A stretch of DNA of 64,000 nt from Elmis aenea (lineage: Eukaryota; Arthropoda; Insecta; Coleoptera; Elmidae). This document shows positions 54,241 to 64,000 of this stretch, in pieces. The stretch covers positions 47,763,924 through 47,827,923 of the forward strand of contig OX393581.1 of assembly GCA_947652605.1 (NCBI GenBank), read 5' to 3'. How positions within the stretch are numbered: the first letter of the stretch is position 1; each line of letters opens with the position of its first letter. The translations under genes were made by a program, and so were the position numbers. The notes beneath the pieces are model-generated. The model was not told the origin of the DNA, made no database searches, and worked only from the letters and a program-made list of their open reading frames with translations.

Positions 54241-54844
54241 TAAAGATGAAAGGAAAACGATTTGTCTTATTTAAACTTCTTTGTAGCTCTAACCGTTTAC
54301 GAGATCCCAATAGTGGCCCTTCTATGTGGACCACCCTGTATAGATCCCCAAAGTGTCCCACCTATTTGGCACACTCTATATATTTTAAATGTTATCCAAG
54401 AATACTAATAGCAAAATGATAGTAATTTCCATCAAGACAATAAACTTTTTCTTGAACTATTTCATTTAAAACTGCAGATATATAAATCTTGTTCGAAATT
54501 ATTTCTCTGTTCTGTAGTTTCAAGACTATACGTGACAAAAAAGTTTCCGTGTTCTTTTGTATTTCAGATGTGTAGCAACAAAACTTTTATATATCACAGG
54601 AAACTCAAAATTACTTCTGTAAAAGAAATGTCTCTTAATAATTCGTCCTTCGCTTGAAGTTTATTAAAATGTATAACTGCGCGCAAATACAACTTAAATT
54701 TGTTTCTTTTCGCATATTTCATATAGACTTTCGTATTTATTTTGCATGCAGGGCCTCGGCGCACTTTTCTTCGTGAAACCGGAAAACTTTATTTTAGAAA
54801 CAGACTCTCGCATATAGAACTGGGTTCTTTTCAAATGAAAATAA

Positions 54845-56360
54845 TCTTCTTCTTCTTCTTAATCGTTTCCTCTTGTACCTTTCGGTGTCGAGGTTGCTTT
54901 TCTGTTACTGTATTATCTTTCTCCACTCCTTCCTATCGTTGGCTAATTGTGGCACATCTTTCCAGCTGACTCCTTTTCCTTCTAGTCTCTTCCTCACTTC
55001 TTTTTCCCATTTTATTCTTGGCCTTCCTCTAGCTCTTTTTCCCTCTATCTGCATTTTCCATCCTATTTTCGCGTATCTACTTTCTGGCATGCGTAGTAAA
55101 TGCCCCAGCCATCGTAATTGATTCGTCTCCATCTTTTTCTTAATATCTGTTACTCCAAGTTTATTTCGGATTTTTTCGTTACTGATTTTATCGATCAGTC
55201 TACAACCCTCTATTCTTCTCAAAAATCTCATTTCCTGTACCTGTATTCTTTGTTTTTGTTTTTGAGTTAGTGTCCAAGTTTCTGAACTGTACGTGAGGAT
55301 GGGTACGTACACTGCATTAAAAACTCGCGTCTTCGTCTCTTTTGATATTTCCTTCTTACTTATCAAACATTTATTTGTGGCGTAGTAAAATTTCGTCGCT
55401 GCCGCTATTCTGTTATTCAGATCTTCCTCCAATTTACCATTTTCTGCAATTATTGTTCCTAAATATTTAAAGCTTACTACCTGTTCATGATTTTTCGCTA
55501 TAACCATAACCTTTGTCTTTGTTATATTAATATTCATATTATATCTGCTTAATGTATCTGCCCATACGCCTAGATTAAATTGCAAGTCCTTTTCGCTTTT
55601 AGCTAATAACACCACATCATCTGCAAAGGCTAATTCTGTTAAGGATATTGGTTTTAGTTTATTCCAACCCCAGTAGGCTTTCTTTGTGTTTTGCTTACAT
55701 TCTTTAATAATTTTATCCATAAGAATTATAAAGAGCAGAGGACTTAATGTGCCTCCTTGTCTTACTCCCACTGTTGTTATAAATTCCTGGGAACTGCTGT
55801 TGTGGGTTCGCATATAATTTCTACTGCTCCTATATAAACTCTTGATGGCGTTTAATAATCCTTCTCGAACTCTACTTTGTTTCAATATCTTCCAGATCTT
55901 TTCCCTTGGCACTCTATCGAAGGCTTTAGAAAGATCGATAAAGCACAAATACACCATCTTTGAATCGGTAATATAACAGATACCTCCCAGTCCTTTGGAA
56001 TATCTTTTTTCTGCCAAGCTTTATTTACTATTCTTAACAGCATTTTCTTACCCTCTACTCCCATGTACTTAATCATTTCAGGTAAAACGCCATCATGCCC
56101 TGCTGCTTTTCCAATTTTCATTTTATGAATCGCTCTATCCAACTCATCTTGGGTTATTTCTTGTTCATATTCTTGTTCAATTGTTTCGTATTCCTCCTGT
56201 CCTTGTTCTTCTTCCTCGTCATTCATTGTGTTATCACTTTCCAATAACTCCTTAAAATAATTACCCCATCTTTCGATAATTTCTTTTTCTGTTGTCAGTA
56301 TTTTTCCCTGTTTATCCATTATTTGCTTTAATGTAATGTAATGAAAATAATAAAGCAAAT
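54845..56360 (-). pseudogene. LINE copy, family L1a (minus strand), best preserved
   Basis: A 370-codon frame (56017-54905) carries VYLCFIDLSKAFDRVPREKI, VRQGGTLSPLLFIILMDKII, FADDVVLLAKSEKDLQF, NITKTKVMVIAKNHEQV, VPILTYSSETWTLTQKQK, LRWLGHLLRMPESRY and ARGRPRIKWEKEVRKRLEGK. The upstream frame (56358-55882) carries the N-terminal part (DELDRAIHKMKIGKAAGHDG, NKAWQKKDIPKDWEVSVILP). The two are joined by an internal deletion that removed the ENYRxISLL and FRPGRSTQD blocks, still present in the 36.9-kb copy. No endonuclease domain is seen. Confidence 0.9.
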
Positions 56361-56671
56361 ATCTTAAAATTCTAGGGCTGTGTTCATACTGAAAGCAACA
56401 CCAACAATTTTTTTTTGTATTTAGACTAAATTTGCCGAATCACAGAAAACCATCAAAATGTTAAAAGCTTTGACGAAAATTATTCTAAAACCACTTAACG
56501 ATTATAACATAATATTCAAATCACCGATTTTAATTAGTCTACTTAAAGTAGTGCCTTACAATGTTATGTATAACTTATGCAAATTGTAGAAAGTCTGACA
56601 AATAAGGTACTTCCTAGCGCCTTACTTTACATAAACTAAAAGCTCGGTTTCATTGTTAATTTCTGTATATG

Positions 56672-57138
56672 CAGTGGCGTAGCTGGGGGCGGAGGCAGGA
56701 AGGGCGGGGACTTTTAGTCCCACCAAATAGGGTAAAAAATAAAATCTCGAGGTAATGAGGGAACAGTAGATATAATAATCAGTGTTAGTCATAATGAAAA
56801 ATTCATATAAAAAAGAATTCTTATCGAAGTTACAGGGTAAAACCGGCTAGCCGACCTGGCTACACTGAAAACCCGCCCCCTCGTAACGACAGAAATTCCA
56901 AGTAACAAAATTTATGATAGGGTACCAACCGTTCAATAAAATTATGAAACATTTCATTTATTTTAGGCATTAAATTCCATGCAGTTTGAAACTATTGTAA
57001 AAGTGATTTTTCACTTCCGTTATAACATTTGGTTTGAGGTATAATTTTTTTGAAAAAATCAAGAGTTGCCAACCTCTATTGAGAGGGGCAGCAAATTTAG
57101 AGACCGCTCCGGGCGGCACAAACCTGACTACGCCACTG
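56672..57138. mobile_element. hAT MITE with CAGTGGCGTAGC ends
   Basis: Ends CAGTGGCGTAGCTGGGG and CCTGACTACGCCACTG are a typical hAT inverted repeat. Flanks TGTATATG (56664-56671) and TGTATACG (57139-57146) differ at one of eight positions. The 467-bp interior is non-coding. Confidence 0.9.
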
Positions 57139-57152
57139 TGTATACGTACATA

Positions 57153-58335
57153 CACTCTTGTGCAAATTAATCTGAACACTACACAATATTTTCCAACAAT
57201 AAATTAAAATCATTTTTTGGAATATGTAATTACTGTCAAATGACATTTTAAAGTCAAAGATCATGTTATAAGCACCAACTGTCATTATTGTACCTGTATT
57301 TTAGCGTTCTTTGTCTGGTATTGTTGTGGGAGGGTTAGTGGAGATTTTTAGCATTCATCGCCCAGAATGGATATTTCGTTAGTAATCCGCAGCAAGGTGA
57401 TAACTCTTTTAGAGCACACATCTATGAGCCAAAGACAGATATGTGAGCAATGTGGAATATCTTTGGGATCAGTGACGACTTGCAAAAGGAACTTTCAGCT
57501 TCTGGAATCATCGTGGATGCCTCTACAGTTCGTCAAAGACTGTTGGAAAATGGCCGAAAGGCCCAAAGGCCTCTTAAAAAGCAGCTCTTGACAAATGCTA
57601 TGAAGAAAAAAAGGATACTATGGGCACGAAAATATAAATTATGGACAACCGATGATTGGAAAAAGGTGTTGTTTTCTGACGAGAGCCACTTTTTTGTCCA
57701 GGGCATGCAATACCAGTTTGTTCGGAGGGCAGATCGTGAGCCACTTTCTCAAGCGCATATTCAGCAGTCGGTAAAGCACCCTGTGAAGCAAATGTTTTGG
57801 GGATGTTTCTCATTCTACGGCACTGGTGCTCCAGTTCCAATTTCAGGAATTATGAATAGTGTAAAATACAGGGAGATTATGCAAAGAAGAATGCTTCAGG
57901 AGCTGGCTAAACTTCCCACCCAAAATCCTGTGTTCCAACAAGACCTGGCTCCTTGCCATTCTTCCAAGATTATGAAGAGTTTTTTTGCGGATAGCAACGT
58001 TACATGTTTGGAGTGGCCTGGAAATTCACCCGACTTAAATCCAATCGAAAATGTATGGTCGATTTGCAAAACCAGGCTTAGGAAAATGGACTGCACGTCA
58101 AAAGAAAAGCTCATAAATGCCGTAATCGAGGTGTGGCATAGGGACCCAAGAATTCGAAAAAATTGTGAAAAGTTGGTGGAATCGATGCCAAAACGAATAC
58201 AATTAGTTCTTAAAGCGAAAGGCGGCCACATAAAATACTAACTTGTAAGATTAGTTGTAATTTTTTAGTTTTCTTATGAATAAACACATTATTGGTCAAA
58301 AAAGACGAGTGTTCAGATTAATTTGCACAAGGGTG
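57153..58335 (+). mobile_element. Tc1-type transposon, 28-bp inverted ends
   Basis: Ends CACTCTTGTGCAAATTAATC (continuing TGAACACT) and the mirror image at 58308-58335 differ at one position in 28. TA at 57151-52 and 58336-37. It carries a transposase gene damaged near its N-terminus. It starts only 6 bp after the target duplication of the neighbouring hAT. Confidence 0.95.
57367..58241 (+). pseudogene. Tc1 transposase (DD34E), inactivated by deletion
   Basis: The first frame starts MDISLVIRSKVITLLEHTSM and includes SQRQICEQCGISLGSV, the first helix-turn-helix. It then shifts into the frame with DLQKELSASGIIVDASTVRQ, the second helix-turn-helix, without the usual linker and GRPR-like motif, so roughly 40-45 codons appear deleted together with a frame change near 57475. 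The catalytic part is complete: first Asp in VLFSDESHFF, second in VFQQDLAPCH, Glu in SPDLNPIENVW with 34 residues between the last two. The QQDNAP box reads QQDLAP. Ends in LKAKGGHIKY. Confidence 0.93.
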
Positions 58336-58337
58336 TA

Positions 58338-59288
58338 CCAAAATCCGACGTGTTGTTTTAAATTATGTCGAACTTTGGTATGATAACCTGTTTTATTAAT
58401 TAAAATTAAATACGCGACTTAAATATACGTTAGCTACAACTGAAATAACATCTTTCTAACGTCTAGTGCTGACGAATGATCTTCGTAAAAACCCAGACAA
58501 ACAACTCGGCATTCTTTAGCTTCAAAGTAGCTCACGTTTATTCTTTCTGACAGCTGACATGTTCCAATAAGTTTTTATTCGCCAAAGAGTTGCGCATACT
58601 ATGCAAGCAATATCCACCAAATTTTTATGAAAAATTCCACGAGTTTTTAAAAATAACTTTCCAATATCAAATAATTTAATTGCAAATGTTTCGATACAAA
58701 ATTTCCAATACGGTTTTATATGAAAACAATGTAAACGACGTAATTAAATATTCAAGCGCATATATTTCTGTATACAAACGATTTTTCACATGTCCGTAAT
58801 AACATTAGTAGTTTCAAATTACGTACAACCGAAGGCTTATCGATAAATTGAATGATTTACTTACTGTAACATCTGGGGAATTATTTAAATCCCAACACCG
58901 GACTATTCCCATGAAATATCTTGTAAAAATCTTTGAAGTTATGCATTATATAACAAGATTTCGCTTTGAGGCATTTCTTGTAAATTTCTCATGCAATAAC
59001 TGTCATCCTAAAAGTTTATACCCGCATAAAATATAATTTAAACGTTGATATTAAATTGTTATCTCAGAAATATATACGAAACCAATGGCTAAGTAGAATT
59101 TATCGGGAAACTAAAGTTTGGTTGGGGATATTTCAGAACGTGTTTCCACTTGAAGTAGCAATAATTACTGCGACACCTTCCCTCGAGTTGTGGGGGTGGG
59201 GCTGATACAACAAATGGCAAAACATTTAATACTGGATTTAACTTGAAAAGAATTATTCTTAGAAAATCTTAATCAACTCGCTAAAATA
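58338..59288. other. Nothing assignable
   Basis: AT-rich sequence without a recognisable gene, repeat or paired splice signals. Confidence 0.5.
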
Positions 59289-59290
59289 TA

Positions 59291-60602
59291 GGGGAGACCG
59301 GGGATAAAAGTAACACGGGTAGGTTGTAACAGTGCCTATAGTTTCTTTAATTTTTGTTTTATATCGCCCTAAACGCTTTTGCAATGTTAAGTTACATCCA
59401 GCTCCCTACCTACATTGCTAGTTTTCATCTGTCATAGAGGTTAACTTTTTGCCAGCCAGAGTCACTATTTTCCGCCTAAAAGTTACTGCGTTGTCTCATC
59501 CGTCGAGTAACTTTTAGGCGATCTCTAAAATAGGAACAAAAAAGTACCTATATTATTTTGTTCTAAATTTAGTTGGCTATTGGTGGATGCAATACAATTT
59601 GACGTTAGAATCGTGGTTAATTGTGGATTCCCTGAATTTTTTTTTGTGTACACTTGGGGTCAAAAGTAACAAAGTGTTACAACCAACCCCAATTAACGTT
59701 TTCACTTGCAAATGTTCACTCTTAGCACATAATTGGTGGCTTTCTTCGTAGATGAGAATATACAAGAGTTGTCGGAATAATTTTCCAGTTTGTTCTATCT
59801 TTTTGATTCACATTTTTAAATATGTACTTATAATCTTGGCAAACCTGGTAACTGCAGTCCCAAATTATTAAATTATAAAACTCAGTATATAATATCGGTT
59901 TAATGATGGAAATGTATGTAAAGCTAAATCATTTCTTAAAAAGCATTTTAAATTATAAAACCTATGTAAATTGGTAAGATCTGGTACTTTTGGTTTTCCT
60001 ACCAGCCGCCATTGTTTTTATTCTATTACCTTAATATTTATAACTTAATATAAACAAAGCTTTAACCAACCCAACTTAACCTGACCCTCTTTTACTGATT
60101 TAATGAATGACGGTCAGTTTAAGGGCGGTTAGATTTTTAAAAAAATAAAACAAACAGTTATTATGATCCAGTATAAATTTAATAATTTGGGACCGCCCTT
60201 ACCTGGTATGCCATACTGTTCACTTATCATTTTGTATTGTACCAAAGATTTTTTTTTAAATTTTTTAATTTTGCTAATGTGTATTTTTGAATAAAATATT
60301 AATTTTGTTCATGAATACTAATATATTTACCCACTACTTATAAGCTGTGTAAATTATTTTGCCGTTACAACTTACCCCAATCATTGTTACTTTTAGCCCC
60401 AACGTTGAGGTTGAAAGTAACAGCTGTCTTACTAAAGAAATTTTTTTTTTAACAGTTGCTTTACGAAACGCACGAAATAAATATCTTGGAAGCAAGACAA
60501 ATGTCCATTCTATCATTAAACCAATTTGGATGTAAAAAATTTGTAATAATCTATGAGAAATTAAATAAAAACAAAAAAATGTTATTTATCCCCGGTCTCC
60601 CC
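59291..60602. mobile_element. TA-flanked, GGGG-ended element (pogo-like MITE)
   Basis: Ends GGGGAGACCGGGGATAAAAG and TTATCCCCGGTCTCCCC are inverted with TA at 59289-90 and 60603-04. A motif AAAAGTAACA/TGTTACTTTT occurs repeatedly in both orientations (59306, 59662, 59673, 60384, 60417). Same layout as the elements at 11.9 and 46.1 kb but with a different motif. A remnant of its right end lies at 62760-62896. No transposase. Confidence 0.88.
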
Positions 60603-60689
60603 TACCTACTATGTTAGTTGAAATGGATAAACTATTTGCAAAAAAGGACGAAAGAGAAAGAGAGAGAAGACAAAAATAAAGAAGAAACA

Positions 60690-61085
60690 GGGATATTTCG
60701 AAAAAGTAAATTAGTAATCAGTAACGAAAAAATTCGAAATAACCTAGGGGTAACAGATATTACAAAAATATGGAGACGAATCAATTAAGGTGGCTTTGAC
60801 AACGCATGCCAGAAAGTAAATACGCGAAAATAGGATGGAAAATGCAGTGGAGGGAAAAGGAAATAGAGGAAGACCAAGAATAAAATGGGAAAAAGAAGTT
60901 AGGCAGAGACTAGAAGAAAAAGGAGTCAGCTGGAGAGATGTGCCACAATTAGCTCTCGATAGGCAGGAGTGGAGAAACTTAATACAGAAAAAGAAAAGCA
61001 TACCTGGACACCGAAAGGTACAAGAGGAACCGATTAAAAAGAAGAAGATGTTAGTTGAAACGTTAATAAATAAACGTTATAGGTA
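60690..61085 (+). pseudogene. LINE 3' fragment, family L1a
   Basis: Reads GRPRIKWEKEVRQRLEEKGV, SWRDVPQLALDRQEWRNLIQ and RKVQEEPIKKKK, matching the 3' ends of the copies at 38.2 and 54.9 kb. Upstream part is truncated and frameshifted. It begins within 90 bp of the pogo-like element. Confidence 0.85.
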
Positions 61086-61778
61086 AAGTAACTTACTAAA
61101 AATGTTATCACGCATTTTAATACAAAACATTAAATTAGTTTATCGATCACTCTTGAAAACGTGTCATATGTGAAAGAAAAGACGCGTTCTACTTATGTAT
61201 TAAGCGTATATGGGATTGGGTGCCGCCAATAAGAACCTAAAGTGATATTAAATTAAAACGAGAAAGGTATGCCACAGAAACATACTTTTACTTTATTTAA
61301 GGAAGTGTATAATAGAATATCAATGACAATAGAAATATCAACAGTATGAGTGAGTTTATCATGATTAAGTGTTTATTAATACTGTTACTTGAAACATGCA
61401 CCCAAACAAAAAATACGGGTTTAAAAACTAAGCTAATATGGCTGCTGTGCAAAGCCTAAAAAAAATTCGTTTCGAACGATTTTTGAGGCGATTAATTTAT
61501 TTGGTTTGAAGTGATATGTAATCAGACGTGACATGAAATTTAAATCGTGACACGATCCGCAATTTAAATCGCAAAAAGTCTATTACACATTCGATTAGTC
61601 GGCCTAATCTTCCCAAAGTAAAGACTTTATTTATGTGCGTTGAGATTTCACACACCCTTCATCACGTTTTTTAACGTCATTTGACACAGAAAATAAATCA
61701 CTTTCACAGAAATCGATACCGCGATTCGCTACAACACTAAGTTCACTTTATTTGGTACGTGCCTTATTATTTGCATAT

Positions 61779-61876
61779 ACAGGGTGACCCAGAGATCAAC
61801 GACACCTCGATTTTCTTGTGTTTGAAACTCTAGCAATCTTATACAGGGTGGTCCCCATAGAAGGCCACTATTCTTA
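61779..61876. repeat. Two truncated TACAGGGTG termini in tandem
   Basis: TACAGGGTGACCCAGAGATC at 61778 and TACAGGGTGGTCCCCATAGA at 61842 lie 64 bp apart in the same orientation with no matching right ends nearby. The second resembles the ends of the 20.8- and 53.1-kb elements. They look like remnants cut off by the palindrome that follows. Confidence 0.7.
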
Positions 61877-62594
61877 CCAGGGAAGGTCACGATACGTTGT
61901 CGCTAGAATCTGATCAAGGCTGTGTTTATTGGATCAAGAACATCAAAACTAAATGTTTTTCAGAATTGTACGTGCCACTGGCCATCTCCTGCGGAAAAAT
62001 AGGGAAAAAACTGAAAAATTGGTATAAACAGGACATTTTTGCGACCGCGTTGGTCATGAAACCGTCCGAGACAAAATCAAAATTTTTTTATTTACCAATG
62101 TGCGCATCCTTTGTAAGTAAAATGGTGCAAAGTTTTTGAAAAAATCCTTAACGGTTCCGGAGAAAAATGTCAAAAACGAAACCCCTGCATAAGCGCTATG
62201 ATTTGAGAAGTTGTGGTACATCTGTATAACTGAATCTATGCGACTTGCATAGGCGTTCAACATGGGGAAAACCGTTTTTACAAGGGTCTCGTTTTTCGCG
62301 TTTTTCTCCGGAACCGTTTAAGATTTTTTCAAAAACTTTGCACCATTTTACTTGCAAAGGATGCGCGCATTGGTAAATAGAAGAATTTAGATTTTGTCCC
62401 TGACGGTTTCATGGCCAACGCGATCGCAAAAATTACTTTTATTATTCAACTTTTCAGTTTTTCCCCTATTTCTCCGAAGAAAATGGCCAGTGGCACGTAT
62501 AACTCTGCAAAACATTATTTAGTTTTGATGTTCTTGATGCAATAAACACAGCCTTAATCAAATTTTAGCGACAACGTATCGTGACCTTCCCTGG
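61877..62594. mobile_element. Long palindromic (foldback) element
   Basis: Arms of about 350 bp mirror each other around 62236 (for example CCAGGGAAGGTCACGATACG and CGTATCGTGACCTTCCCTGG; AGGCTGTGTTTATTG and CAATAAACACAGCCT). TA at 61875-76 and 62595-96. Left-arm open frames are not supported by homology. Arm identity looks above 85% by eye. Confidence 0.9.
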
Positions 62595-62759
62595 TAAGAT
62601 GGCATAAAAATATACTCATATATTATAGAATGGCTCCATAAGAGAAAAGTTCAAATCCATATCGGTGAAGAAAATTGCTGATTGAAGAGTGCATAGGGCT
62701 CAAAAGTTCTAAACATTATACAGAATTCTGATTTTAGTGTACAAAGGTATCCTCTAGGC

Positions 62760-62896
62760 TCTACGAAACATATGAAATAAATATCTTGGAAGAAAAACAA
62801 AAGTCCAATTTATCAATTTGGATGTAAAAAACTTGTTATACTCTATGAGAAATTAAATAGAAACAAAAAAAGTTACTTTCATACCCGGTCTCCCCT
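62760..62896. mobile_element. Remnant of the right end of the 59.3-kb element family
   Basis: ATAAATATCTTGGAAG, CAATTTGGATGTAAAAAA, ATGAGAAATTAAATA and ACCCGGTCTCCCC followed by TA match the last ~125 bp of the element at 59291-60602. The left part is missing. Confidence 0.82.
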
Positions 62897-64000
62897 ATAT
62901 ATTTATAAAACTTAATAATCATTGTGTTTTTCATAAATTTTTTCATTTTTTAGCATAAAAATCTAATACGGAGCCCATAATAAATGAGAAAACCTAGCAG
63001 GTTTGGTCAATTCTTATTCCCAACTTACAAATATCGAACTTCTTATGTAATGTAATGATTTTTACAAAAAAATGGGCACAACTTTTACTTTGGACTCTTA
63101 CTGGAAACGTGAAGACATTTCTGTAATAGTTATGACTTATTTATTTAAACTAATGTGTAGTTATAACTAACAAGCACTTTCTAAATTTATTAGTTTAAGC
63201 TTATTGCACGTCCTTCGCACCCATTTTTTTTACGTAATTAATTTATTAAATGCCGTAAAAAGAGTTTAAAATCTGTGCAAATATTTCAGCAAGTAAGTCC
63301 CCTTAATCGAATTTAAATAATATTTTATTTTACCCTAATTTCATTAACTCTCGGCCGCATGTACAATTCATGTATAAATTTTTAATTAAGTTTAACCCGG
63401 CATGGTTCACTCGGACCGCTTATGTTATATTTGGCGTGGAATTCTATTGGTTACTGCTGCTTTAATCAGCGTTTATAATAAAGCGTCTACATTTCGTACT
63501 ATTTACGGGGATACTGTAAGGTTAATATGCTTTTACGGTTGTGTTATTTTACTTACAATGGCGTCAAAATATTTTTATTGCTATACAAAACCATTTACTC
63601 ATAAATATGTATTCGTGTTTGTGCTGATTAAAATTACTCTGTTGCAAAAAAAATCATATTTACACATATCAGACCGGCAGTGATTACTAAAAATGTGCTT
63701 AGAGGACTGGTAATAATTACTTGGTGTTCAGGTTAACGCTTGTACCGTAGATCTACGTTAGCCGGTCCATGGTGCATGGACCAGAAAAACGTAGAATAAC
63801 GGTATCGATCCAATATGTGTTTAGTGCTTCAATTATTCAAGATTTCCTTAAATTTAACTAGTGGATTATAAATGCCTAAATTTCATGGTATAAAGAAACA
63901 AGAATCTTAAAAGTGGAATTGCGTTTTTACAAGAAAATTGTCTTGTAAGAACATGGGTCATTCTTAATAGAACGTTTTCTTGATTTTATTCTGATTCGTA
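62897..64000. other. No gene supported; one unassigned ORF
   Basis: A 93-codon plus-strand frame (63402-63683, MVHSDRLCYIWRGILLVTAA...) contains hydrophobic stretches but matches no family I know and has no clear splice signals. I leave it uncalled. Nothing else is supported. Confidence 0.35.

Larger units (their letters stand above)
53120..54338. mobile_element. TACAGGGTG-type element with two LINE tails inside
   Basis: Ends CAGGGTGATCCACATGGAAG and TTCTATGTGGACCACCCTG are inverted, with TA outside; arms include AAGAGCTATAAAGAAGTTTA and GTAGCTCTAACCGTTTACGA. Related to the element at 20810-21556 (shared ends). The interior holds two different LINE 3' fragments (53530-53895 and 53940-54240). 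Confidence 0.85.

Noticed and set aside
54873..55121. Plus-strand ORF
   Set aside because: Shadow of the LINE C-terminus encoded on the minus strand.
61897..62139. 80-codon ORF in the palindrome arm
   Set aside because: No homology; it lies in a foldback arm and its mirror copy does not preserve the frame.
63402..63683. 93-codon ORF with hydrophobic stretches (possible receptor exon)
   Set aside because: No recognisable motif, no clear splice signals and no neighbouring exons in phase.

Overview
This is an AT-rich, intron-rich and very transposon-rich eukaryotic window. The transposon mix (Tc1/mariner, hAT, P-like and pogo-like elements, Helitrons, several LINE lineages, tRNA-like SINE heads), the 55-84 bp short introns and the one recognisable host gene all point to an insect. 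A beetle is a plausible guess, but the sequence does not prove the order.

The host gene is an ASPP-family gene (apoptosis-stimulating protein of p53; TP53BP2/PPP1R13 family) on the minus strand. Eight exons, 36656-36383, 22205-22027, 20070-19865, 19780-19606, 17324-16707, 15096-13731, 13675-13476 and 10964-10932, have GT/AG borders and phases that join without a break into 1016 codons plus a stop. They encode, in order, the SELRExAxRQQ coiled-coil region, a Gln/Asn/Ser/Pro-rich linker, an RVSF PP1-docking motif, ankyrin repeats, an SH3 domain and a 10-residue tail on a 33-bp last exon. The N-terminal Ras-association-like part of the family was not found. Instead an exon at 50745-50044, with an ATG at 50640, could provide a different N-terminus. 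A 78-bp candidate cassette exon lies at 42630-42553.

Layout: 1-2.6 kb holds three tandem arrays (21/23/29-bp minisatellite, 34-bp satellite, 527-bp higher-order repeat). 2.7-8.3 kb holds exon-like segments of a possible minus-strand non-coding or degenerate transcript, plus a cluster of repeats in both orientations. 9.2-9.5 kb has two convergent tRNA-like SINE heads. 10.9-50.7 kb is the ASPP gene, its long introns filled with LINE pieces and terminal-inverted-repeat elements. 50.7-64 kb lies upstream of exon A and is again mostly transposons: a hAT inside a hAT, a composite inverted-repeat element, a LINE, a hAT next to a Tc1, a pogo-like element and a long palindrome.

The most notable structures are: (1) a triple nest at 30.9-33.2 kb (hAT, then a Helitron in its target duplication, then a foldback element in the Helitron 5' end); (2) a Foldback/Mutator-like element with a 9-bp target duplication and mirrored ~147-bp tandem modules, 63 bp from an exon; (3) two GGGG-ended, TA-flanked elements sitting in LINE reading frames that close again when the element is removed; (4) many unrelated inverted-repeat elements sharing the terminus TA-CAGGGTG, one of which carries a P-transposase remnant. 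I saw no CRISPR array, rRNA gene or intact tRNA gene.
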